From positions 111,760,412-111,824,411 of the forward strand of contig CM070562.1 in assembly GCA_036346405.1 (NCBI GenBank): a stretch of DNA of 64,000 nucleotides, in the 5' to 3' direction. Under the pieces are notes generated by a model, which made no database searches, was not told where the DNA came from, and worked only from the letters and a program-made list of their open reading frames with translations. Below are positions 11,401 through 21,668 of this stretch, piece by piece. The translations under genes and the position numbers were made by a program. Source of the DNA: Phyllostachys edulis. Taxonomy: Eukaryota; Streptophyta; Magnoliopsida; Poales; Poaceae. Within the stretch, counting starts at the first letter, position 1; each line of letters begins with the position of its first letter.

Positions 11401-12213
11401 AGATGGAGCAAGTGTTTTCGGTATCAACAGTACCTAAGATTGATACGCAGGCTTCAGAAATCAGAACACACTTGTGCTAAACTATGCTTTGTGGTGCAAA
11501 TCAGGGAGATAAAAAATTACATTCTCGATTGATCTACTACTGTGCGATTGTTGTTTTCCATCTTGGCTTCAGATTCCATGCTCATTTGATCATAACAATG
11601 CGCTCATGGGAGAACGCAACTCCACTTCTCAAAACTTCCACGCCATTCTATTTCTACATACCGTGCTAAAATGCTAAGCTTAGCTTGTCTGATATTTAAA
11701 TTCGCCAAGACACACATTTCTTACTAGCTATGCAAACAAATACAGGAGTCAGGCATGCTGGTGGAGACATGTTCAAGTCCATCCCCTCCGGCGATGCCAT
11801 CTTCATGAAGGTATTATTGTACTACTCAGCATCAAGACATGTTCGCCAAGTTTTATAGAATCAAACACGCCGTCACCAATTGCCCAAATCGAGTAAGAAA
11901 AATCCCCTTTCAGTGGATTCTGACGACATGGACCAACGAGGAGTGCAAGGCGATCCTGAAGAACTGCTACAATGCGCTGCCAGGCGGCGGGAAGCTGATC
12001 GCCTGCGAGCCGGTGGTGCCGGAGGAGACGGACAGCAGCGTGAGGACGAGGGCGCTGCTGGAGAACGACATCTTCGTCATGACCACCTACCGGACCCAGG
12101 GGAGGGACCGCTCGGAGGAGGAGTTCCGCCAGCTCGGCCTCGCCGTAGGCTTCACCGGCTTCCGGGCCATCTACCTGGACCCTTTCTATGCCGTCCTCGA
12201 GTACAACAAGTGA
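8453..12213 (+). CDS. COMT-family S-adenosylmethionine methyltransferase, possibly nicotinate N-methyltransferase type
   Basis: Four exons, 8453-8931, 9032-9258, 11746-11810 and 11914-12213, all with GT/AG borders, join into 356 codons plus TGA, the usual size for plant type I O-methyltransferases. Exon 1 encodes the N-terminal dimerisation domain (MELANMISVPMALTAVIRLG). Exon 2 carries the SAM-binding motif LVDVGGSSGACLEM at residues 195-208. Exons 3-4 carry GGDMFKSIPSGDAIFMK and the C-terminal fold. Oddity: where classical enzymes have the catalytic His in HDW, this protein has TTW (residues 261-263, WILTTWTNEE). I recall the same loss in the COMT-derived nicotinate N-methyltransferases that make trigonelline, where no phenol needs deprotonating, so that role is plausible but inferred. 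Intron 2 contains a retroelement (9529-10980). No frameshift or stop is seen. Confidence 0.88.
9529..9852 (-). repeat. Family B LTR, left copy
   Basis: 324 bases, starting TGTTGGTCCAGG and ending TTTCCAACA. It contains a CT microsatellite near 9652-9666. Confidence 0.88.
10662..10980 (-). repeat. Family B LTR, right copy
   Basis: 319 bases with the same termini as the left copy and scattered differences, suggesting an older insertion than the E3 element further on. Confidence 0.88.
10981..11745 (+). other. Remainder of methyltransferase intron 2
   Basis: AT-rich intron sequence ending in the acceptor TACAG at 11741-11745. Nothing else recognised. Confidence 0.6.
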
Positions 12214-13310
12214 TGTCAAGTTCCCTTCTCTTCTTCTGAAGAACCGCCGTGTTTGTCTTTGTGACAGCTAGCTGAATAAGATCACATGATGCCCAAGTTG
12301 CTGTTCAACTTGGAAATATTTTTGACTTCTGCAACCACAGCAACATCTCTTTGAGGCATTCAGTTGCAATTTGCAAATTAGTTTGCGAGTAATAGTATAA
12401 CACCAACGCTAGAGACAGCTATGTTGGTAGGGGAGTCGACGGTACATTCAACAATCCATTGTGCAACCATACATTCGAACAACAATTATTTCTTAGTTAT
12501 GATGCGATCACAAACGGTGACAATCTTTTGATTGGAAGCGTTTGCTAGCATTTACTGAGTGTCCTTTTCAAAACAAATACAAAAAACCATTTACTATGTG
12601 ACAAGTGCATCCATCCATCATTCCTCTTTCTTCTCTTCTGCAGCAGCACCTTGGGCTTGGGGTTCCACTAGAGGTGTTGATTCACTTGCACCCTGTAAAG
12701 AACAGAGTAAAATAAGCAATTCAGAGTCTAAATCCCAAACAAGTCAGGATATGCAGGTAACGCTGGACGGACGGTTCATGTTTTGAAGTCCCTTTTGCAA
12801 GGACAGCACAGTATGGTTGCCAACCGAGTAGCTGCTAGCAAGATGTATCAAGCAAATTAGCTAGGTGTCAGGCTATACTTTGTAAATTACCAGAGTGTGC
12901 TATTTAATGTCTTGCACAATCTGAAGACCAAACATAATGTCGGGAATCTGAATTTTACACCAGCTTAAGGGCAGAAAAGTAGCATCGGCTCGGAGGCTTA
13001 CCTCACCATTCCCCTTCGCTGCATGCAGGCTTGTATCGGATGGGGGCAAGCAGGCGGGACTCTTTCAGGTCTCCTGTATTCACATCCAAACAGGCGAAAA
13101 TCTTGCTCTGAAATATCATTCAAAACATGAATCGATTTTCATAGTACAAGTAACAAATGTTTACAAGCGTATCGACAACAGTATGCTAAATTGCCTATGC
13201 GGGTCGTACGAGGCAGCACTTAACAAGAACACCACTATGTCGATTTGGATTGAGAAAGAATACCGGTATGATTTAGAACAGGGTTTGAAAGATGTGGCAG
13301 TTTTCATGGC
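12144..13310. repeat. Duplicated segment, copy 1 (methyltransferase 3' end to UPF0729-like exon)
   Basis: This stretch aligns with 44085-45427 in the same order and orientation: the end of the methyltransferase coding region, its 3' flank (TGATGCCCA-GTTGCTGTTC block, then ACATTCAACAATCCATTGTG block) and the two last exons of a minus-strand gene. Homology ends abruptly at TTTTCATGG (13310 against 45427). In this copy the methyltransferase is intact and the other gene is broken. Confidence 0.85.
12618..13107 (-). pseudogene. Decayed 3' part of the UPF0729-like small membrane protein gene
   Basis: The last exon is open at 12618-12692 (GASESTPLVEPQ, then AAEEKKEE and a stop). The preceding exon (about 13002-13107) is 106 bases against 96 in the intact copy at 45131-45226. 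A one-base loss near its start destroys the YRMFGWEYRRPERVPPACP reading, and an extra ATCGGATG-like insertion is present. The first two exons are missing, because the duplication ends inside the intron. It cannot make the protein. Confidence 0.8.
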
Positions 13311-13601
13311 TGTATACATATGGATACTGCTGTATACATCCATCATACATGGATGCATTATTAGAATTTTTGGCTGTATTAGCGCATTTTCGCCCCGTAT
13401 TTACGAGAGTGACCGTCGTCGGATTTCATTTGCAAAAATAAACCTGCCCTCCTGCCGCATGGGTCGACTTCTCTCTCCTCCCTGCGACGAAACTATGGTT
13501 TCAGCAAATTAGGGTTTCGGTGTGGCTTGAGTGCTGTTTGTAGGAATTTTAGAATATTGCAAATGAGTTCAAAAAATTAAAAATTTTATGCTGAGCCTCC
13601 C
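13311..13601. other. Left flank of the retrotransposon nest
   Basis: Unassigned AT-rich sequence. Its right end, when joined to 39658, reads as continuous DNA resembling another old LTR (AAAAATTATGAATTTT-type phrases on both sides), so X probably inserted into an older element. Confidence 0.4.
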
Positions 13602-13793
13602 TGTAAGGACTCAGAATATTGAAGGTTTATACCGAATTAAGAATCACACTTAAAGCATAAGTTTTAATCAAGAACAATCGGTCCTTAATTAAAATAATAC
13701 TAGAAGCATAATTCTTAACAAGTTACAAATCCAACATTCAGGTTCCCGGATATGTGCCTCATGTTAGCTCCCAGAATCAGCTGCTAACATACT

Positions 13794-16700
13794 GTAACGA
13801 CCCAACTCTAAGGCACCCGAGAGGTCCTCCAAGACCTTCTGGAAAGTCCATCAGGACCTCCCAGGAGGTCCACAAAGGACCTCTCGGACAGTCCACCAAG
13901 ACCTCCCAGGAGGTCCAGCAGGAGGTCCAGCAGGACCTCCTGGAGGTCCAGGAGAACATGACCCGAGAGGGTCTTGAAGCCAGGGAGCACCCGAGAGTCT
14001 GCCACGGCCAGACCAAGGGTGTTCGTGGAGATCCGTGGGCATCTCAAGTCCACCCGCGACCACCAGAGGAGGTCGTGGAGGACTGAGGCCACCACCGAAC
14101 CACACACGACCCAACCATTGAGTGAACGTGGAGGACTGGGAGCTCTCCAAGGCCCTCTATGTGAACTGAGCTAGTCCCAAGGATCATGGCTAGCTCTTCA
14201 CAGCAACAACAGTGGTAACATAGTAACAACACAAGCTTTATTAATAACCAAAGGAGTTGTTTACAAGAGATCTTACAAGCCAGCGGGCAAAGCATAATAA
14301 AATAAACACATGGGCCACCCGATACACCACAGCAACCTACCGAGGGCGCAATCTTAGTCGATCAGACCACTTGGTCCACGTAATCGTCACCCAAAGCTTC
14401 CATAACTCGCTAAAGACAAAGATCAAGCAAGAGTGAACACAACAACCGTGTTTCGCAAGTTACACCTGTGGGTTAGCAACATGACATGCATATATGGATA
14501 ATCAAAGGATGGCATAATATGGTTATTTTGCACAAAGCCAATTTTCTTTCAAATACCATTACTAAGTTCCAAAGCGTGTCTTTAATAGCTAAAATTCATT
14601 TAGCAAAGCAATTTTTCGCTTGGATAGCATTCATCAACAAATTGGTGAAGGATACCTCCCGACATTAGGCTCCTCGCCCAAACCCATGGGATAAAATCCC
14701 AAAAACAGATTTGATAAACCTTTCGAAAACCCCAAAACCAATATCTAACTCCGAGTGGCCTTTGCCAAGACGCCCAGACCGTGGACACGGCTATTCAATA
14801 GATTTAACTCGCAGAGGTTGTGCACTTTACCCACATGACATGATTTCTCTAGTTTATCCCAAGATCCGCAATGCCACCTCTCACTACCAAAGGTAAGAGG
14901 TCTAGAGCTCATGACAAGGCCTTTACAATGCATTGCTCCACCACGCCTTTCCTTGCTAAGGTTTCACCCCCTATGGACAAAGAATCCAATGAAGCCCCTC
15001 TTGCACCAAGGGAACATTAGGTCGTAAGGACCATCAGCCTTACAAGACCTCCCACACCTCCAATGGAGCAAAGATATGGTGGAGTTTTGCAAATTACTCA
15101 CCAGTCCCACGCCCATTCTCGAGACATGTGGTTGCACGATTGTGGCATAGCCCATTATAGGCTTGGCATTGGTCGCTCAAAGACCGGTCCTCACATGACT
15201 AGGGCGACTTTCACAAACCCCTGGACCTCCACCTTTGCGAGGATAGAGTCCGTGCACAAACATTGCACCAGCCAATCCAACCAATTCGCCCCAGTCCAAT
15301 CCATTTTCATTTTCCTTGCTTCCCCAGCAACATTTTCATTCTTCTATGACATCCCAATGTCATGGTGAAAACATTTAAAACAGTGTTTGGTCATGATGGT
15401 AAAGGTTTCCCCAAATCAATACTTTTGGTCTAAGCTTGACTAAGCACCAGTTTTTCAAATGGTTTTGGTTCACACTATTGCATGACCCAAGTTTGATCTA
15501 AAGGTGACAATGAGTTCAGTTCAAAATCAACAGGGCCATACAAAGGAAGTAGGTATAACTATGAATTTAAACCGTATTGAAATACTTGGTAAAAATAAGC
15601 ATGCATTAAACTTTGAAACCGAACATAATTAAACTGAATTATTGGGTGCAAAATGATCAGAGTGTAACTTGCCTCTTGCTTGACAAATTAAGGATCTACT
15701 CTCTCACACTGCTCTCTCGAAACGCCAAGATCTATACGGTCAAAAGAACATATTCGCACTAAGCTCCAAATAAAGAACCAACAGAGACTCAAGCAAAGAA
15801 CCAAAAGAACTCCAGAGGAACCTCAAATAAAGGCCATAGAAATCCGTAAGGTGTCCACTGTGGAGGTCCCGAGAAGGACACGACCACCAAATCAAAGGGC
15901 AAAAACAAGAGTGGAGGAGATCGCCAGGACTCACCAGGACAAGAAGGAACAATGGATGGAGGGAGGTCGTGGACAAGAAGGTCTTCCCCGAAAGCCACCG
16001 AAAGCAGAGCTAAGATAATAGAGTTTGGAGAAAGGTGATGTGGTAGAATTTCTTGGTCTAATTGTAGTCAAGGTGGTGAAGAAAACTAGAAATATACGTG
16101 TCAAGGATAAGTATAGAAATGGGTCAAAGGTAGGTGAGTGGCAGGGCAGGTGTCACTACCATTCTGTGCAAAAGGTACGAGGAAGGACAATGTATGTTGC
16201 TATGGGAAGGAACAAAGAAAAATATCAGGGTACGGCTAAGTGACCAGATTCAAAGTAAACACCACGTATATGGATGCATTTAATGTGACAAGACATGTAT
16301 TAAATGCCCAAGATATTAACGTGGCGGAGGAAATGAGAATGACTAAGACTGGCAGGTGGGGCCAGTCAACTTAGAAACAGTTAGGTCAAGAGGGGAGGTC
16401 TTGCCCCGCAGAGGAGGTCTTTGAGGAGGTCCGAGAGGCTTAGGAGGTCCTAGGCCCAAAGGACAAGGAGGTCTAAAGGTTGAGGAGGTCCGCATACAGA
16501 GGAGGTTTGGACATGGGAGGTCCCGACGATCGATCAACAAGAGGAGGTCCCGACGGTTAGGATCTCTTCAAAGGAGGTCCGACGGTTGGGGTCCGCATAA
16601 GGGGAGGTCCTAGAGAACACGAAGAGGTCCTCAAGGACATGGGAAGATCCAAATAAACAAGAAGGAGGTCCCAAGGACAAAAGAGGTTCAAAAGGATTGA

Positions 16701-18495
16701 AATGAAATTGCGGTCAAGATTTGGTCTAGGAGGTCCTTAGCGAGTGAGATCAACTCAGGGAAGGTCTCAACGGCTGGGATGAAATCAAGAGAGCTTTAAC
16801 AATTAAGATCAAGGCAAGGGGAGGTCCAAAGGACACACAAGGGGGAGGTCTGACGGTCAAGATCCAAAAGCCAGGAGAGGTCCTGACGATCAAGAAAATA
16901 AGCGAAGGAGATCTGAGCGGCTCAGAGATGATCAAAGGAGGTCGGAGCGATTTAGATCATCTCAAAAAGAGGTCTGGATGGCTCAGATACGATCAAGGAA
17001 CATCTTAACGGTCTAGACCTACTCGGAGGAGGTCTGGGTGGTTAGGATGTGGTCAAACGACAGGGAGGTCCAACAGACACAACCGGGAGGAGGTCCTCTG
17101 GACAGGAAGTCCAACGACCTACTTACGGAGGTCCAAGGTCAAGCTCAAATCGAAGGTGGGAATCGATGGCTAGGACCTCACAGGAGATCCCAACGGCCAC
17201 GATTGGCAAGAAGGAGGTCCGCGAAGCAAGGATACGCGGAGGAGTGGTGCCATCCGCTCTTGATCAAACGGAGGGAGGCAACCGACGCTCGACCATCCGA
17301 ACGCATTCCACAAGATCGGACCGCTCAAAGACAAATCGAACGATCCTAAGCTAGGAAAGTCAAACTCGAGCGGCAAACCACAGGGGCAAGCAGTAGGTCC
17401 AAATGCTAGGAAGGTCTGGACCCTTAGATCTAACGAGGATGAGGTCAGAGCCGTTAGATCTAACAAAGATGAGGCCCGAACCGAACGGAAGGGTTGGACA
17501 GACACGAGGGAGGTCCAAATGGACAAGAAGGAGGTCTTGTTCGGCTAGGATCTCCAAAGGACTAAGAGGTCCTGCAGACCGGGAGGTCTAAAGGATAAGA
17601 AGGTCCTGATAAATGAGAAGGAGGTACTAGAAAACGGTAATACCGAGAGTTGGGGCGGTAATACCGGATTGCACTAGGAGGACTTTTCCAAAGAGAAGGT
17701 TACAAGGATCAGGGTGAGAAGGAGTCCAAGTGATCACCGAGAGGTTCACAAGAGCATAGAAGGAACTCAAATGAACATGAGGCTTAGGTCTGGAAAGAAC
17801 CAGGGAAGGAGGTCTGGACACTAGGTGAGACCAAAGGGGATCCGATTGAACACTAGGAGTTTCATTTAAGCACAGGGGTGGTTCAATCGAATGCAAAGGA
17901 GATCTAATTGGACACGAGTGGGTTCAAGTGGTAAGGAGGTTTGGGCATACAAAAGGGTCTAAACCCAAGGAAAGTCTAGACCTAGGGGGGTGCCCAAGCA
18001 AAAGGGAAAAATGTCAAAACCACAAGGATTGTCCAGTCTTCAAAGGAGGTCTAGATACAAGGAAGAATCTAAACCTGAGAGGAGGTTTGAACTGTAATTG
18101 AGATTAAGGGAGGTCCCGACCCAAAGGATGGGCCGGACCAGAGGGTAAACTTAACAAAGGTCTCAACAGAGAGATTTCCAAAGGAGAGGAAAACCCAAAA
18201 GGCAAGGGGAGATAACAACAACAGAGGTCACACATTTAGGGACCTGTCTCGACATATAAGAATGTCCAAACGAGGATAGAGGATAGGAAACCCTTATCAA
18301 GAGAAGGAGAGAGCTCCAGGAGCTAGAGCAACACCAAAAGAACCAAGCTTTGGATTAGTTGAAGTTTGGTTTAGTCATTTTAAACACTTCAACTTCTAAA
18401 ATTCTCAAAGTTAAGCTTTGAATTCTCATCAAAACCAAATGGTTCTTTTATTTTATAATTTTTTTCGAAAAGGCTCTGAAAATCAGGGTGTTAAA
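13794..18495 (-). repeat. Element E LTR, complete copy (4.7 kb)
   Basis: Starts TGTAACGACCC and ends near GGGTGTTAAAA, a mutated TTACA. The right third (about 16381-18130) is an irregular array of GGAGGTC units. It keeps the uninterrupted sequence across the E3 insertion point (CCAGCCAATC-CAACCAATTC near 15270-15290), which serves as the empty-site control. Short ORFs here are by-products of the repeats. Confidence 0.75.
16381..18130 (+). repeat. GGAGGTC-rich irregular array inside the E LTR
   Basis: The heptamer GGAGGTC or a one-base variant recurs every 15-50 bases on the plus strand, giving a strongly purine-biased strand. Between units the phrase GACGGTTAGGATC or GACGGTCAAGATC often appears. 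No coding sense is visible. Confidence 0.7.
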
Positions 18496-20225
18496 AACCT
18501 ACCCCCCTTAAAGGAATCTCGACCCCGAGATTCGCAGAGGCTGGAAAGAAGAAGGGTAGCAGCAAGGGGCTTCAACTATGGCTAGTCTGGGACAAGTGGC
18601 TTGGAAATGCAACAATGGGTTTTAGGGTTCTTCTAGCCATCTTGTACTTGGTCTTCTATCTTCCCCTTGTGATTCTTATCCTGTTGTTGGTAGAGTGCTT
18701 GCAGGTTGGATGTTTTGGAATTGGCCTGATCTGACTCAACTCGGTTGGAGATGTCTCGATCTCTTGCTCACTGCTGCTGGGTGGTAGGAGTCAACGATGT
18801 CTTCCAGTATCTTTTGTCTTCATAGATTGGGCTCTTGATTTACCGCTGGGTGCTCTAGAGGGTTAGAGAATGGGACCAAGGATAGGTAATAGTCAAATGG
18901 TAAATGAGGGGATTGAATAGAATCATACCCTAATAAAGAACCAATTAAAAGCTTGCTCATAAGAGCTCAACAATTATCAACGTTCTAACGATCAGCACTA
19001 TCAATTGGTGAGGTGAATGAGTATACAGAAAGAGTCTGGGTGGTACAAGCTATATGGTTGGGCTGACGAAACAAGCTTCAGTTCTCGGTCTTCAGTAAGC
19101 CTTGCAGGTTGTCCTTGAAGGGTAGAGACGACGATGCTTCCTGCCTTCTTCCTGGCTCTCTTCGGGAGTTATTTGCCACCACCAAGCGCTGAGTATTAGC
19201 TATAAGCCAAGAATTTGCCTTCCTATCTTACTAGATCCAACTTGTTATTGTGGGAATCCACCAATCTACAATCCTTAGAGTCATCCAATTTAAAGTCCAA
19301 GTCCTTAATTATTCTCACCTTCTGTTGGCGGGACTGCACACTTCATAAATTCCTTCTAGAACTAGACTTAGATAATTCCACCACTTCATTGCTTTGATTG
19401 CATATTACTCTCCTACACAAGTCCATAAGAATCCAACAACCATAATCGTATCCTTTAATCTGGTAACTCCAATACCACTACGAAATCCTTAACTCCATCC
19501 TGAAATGGAAGTTCTCCCCGAAATCTTATCATAATCTACAAGTTCAGATTTGATTCACCAATCCACATACCCTAGGATCACCTAATTAAAAGACTACAAT
19601 AACTCAATCAGGATCACTGTTAATCAGAAGGATAACACAATCCACAAATTTTTATTATAGAATTTCCCAAAAGATTTCCAGCAACCCTTCAGTTCAAATT
19701 TGATCCATCAGATCATTTCGTCATCATCTATCTAGCAAGGGTTTTGATCCGTCCTAAAATCAGCAAGGTATTTCCCCACACATACCTTCCAATACCCAAC
19801 AATTATATATAAATTACACAATCTGATTCAAGACTTATCTCTATAGTCCAATCAGGATTCCTTTCAAACTCAGATCCTCTAGTCAATTGTATCTAATGAA
19901 ATCCCACATAGCTCACATGGTCTGATACAAACTTCCAGTCAACAGAGCAATTTACTCCAGGTTTATGGGCAATTCACTTTATTCCACTAATCGAATTACA
20001 ACCCATGATATGATCAAGACATTTATCACAAACTTGACCAGGATTTCCTTCAAGTCCAGGTTCTGCTATTCAATCAGACTAGGATGGTTTCAATACAATC
20101 CACATTCTGATTGTAAGATTCCAATTAACATTGCACTCGATTTCAAATTCCGGGATATTCAATTCATTCCATTAATCAAGACAACATTTCAAGTCCATAT
20201 CCCCATCATAGCCCTTAAAAATTTC
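18496..20225 (-). other. Internal remnant of element E
   Basis: Begins with the complement of a polypurine tract. 18500-19200 and 19200-20225 contain no domain of gag, protease, integrase, reverse transcriptase or RNase H in any frame that I could recognise. The right end joins the second LTR copy without a recognisable primer-binding site. Confidence 0.5.
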
Positions 20226-21668
20226 TAGGGCACCCGAGAGGTCCTCCAAGACCTTCTGGAAAGTCCATCAGGACCTCCCAGAAGGTCCACAAAGGACCTC
20301 TCGGACAGTCCACCAAGACCTCCCAGGAGGTCCAGGAGAACATGACCCGAGAGGGTCTTGAAGCCAGGGAGCACCCGAGAGCCTGCCACGGCCAGACCAA
20401 GGGTGTTCGTGGAGATCCGTGGGCATCTCAAGTCCACCCGCGACCACCAGAGGAGGTCATGGAGGACTGAGGCCACCACCGAACCACACACGACCCAACC
20501 ATTGAGTGAACGTGGAGGACTGGGAGCTCTCCAAGGTCCTCTATGTGAACTCGAGCTAGTCCCAAGGATCATGGCTAGCTCTTCACAAAGAACAACAAGG
20601 GTAACATAGCAACAACACAAGCTTTATTAATAACCAAAGGAGTTGTTTACAAGAGATCTTACAAGCCACCGGGCAAAGCATAATAAAATAAACACATGGG
20701 CCACCCGATACACCACAGCAACCTACCGAGGGCGCAATCTTAGTCGATCAGACCACTTGGTCCACGTAATCGTCACCCAAAGCTTCCATAACTCGCTAAA
20801 GACAAGATTAAGCAAGAGTGAGCACAACAACTGTGTTTCGCAAGTTACACCCGTGGGTTAGCAACATGACATGCATATATGGATAATCAAAGGATGGCAT
20901 AATATGGTTATTTTGCACAAAGCCAATTTTCTTTCAAATACCATTACTAAGTTCCAAAGCGTGTCTTTAATAGCTAAAATTCATTTAGCAAAGCAATTTT
21001 TCAGCTTGATAGCATTCATCAACAAATTGGTGAAGGATACCTCCCGACATTAGGCTCCTCGCCCAAACCCATGGGATAAAATCCCAAAAACAGATTTGAT
21101 AAACCTTTCGAAAACCCCAAAACCAATATCTAACTCCGAGTGGCCTTTGCCAAGACGCCCAGACCGTGGACACGGCTATTCAATAGATTTAACTCGCAGA
21201 GGTTGTGCACTTTACCCACATGACATGATTTCTCTAGTTTATCCCAAGATCCGCCAATGCCACCTCTCACTACCAAAGGTAAGAGGTCTAGAGCTCATGA
21301 CAAGGCCTTTACAATGCATTGCTCCACCACAGCCTTTCCTTGCTAAGGTTTCACCCCCTATGGACAAAGAATCCAAATGAAGCCCCTCTTGCACCAAGGG
21401 GAACATTAGGTCGTAAGGACCATCGGCCTTACAAGACCTCCCACACCTCCAATGGAGCAAAGATATGGTGGAGTTTTGCAAATTACTCACCAGGTCCCAC
21501 GCCCCATTCTGGAGACATGTGGTTGCACGATTGTGGCATAGCCCATTATAGGCTTGGCATTGGTCGCTCAAAGACCGGTCCTCACATGACTAGGGCGACT
21601 TTCACAAACCCCTGGACCTCCACCTTTGCGAGGATAGAGTCCGTGCACAAACATTGCACCAGCCAATC
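20226..21668 (-). repeat. Element E LTR copy 2, left piece
   Basis: Closely matches 13811-15280 with a few indels, including absence of a short GGAGGTCCAGCA duplication present in copy 1 near 13915-13950. It is cut at 21668 by the E3 insertion. Confidence 0.85.

Noticed and set aside
13754..14150. Overlapping ORFs on both strands with Pro/Arg- or Gly-rich products, repeated near 20225-20620
   Set aside because: By-products of GGAGGTC-type repeats in the E LTR; no domain.
16381..18130. Possible satellite or centromeric repeat
   Set aside because: It is bounded by a retrotransposon LTR and has no constant period.
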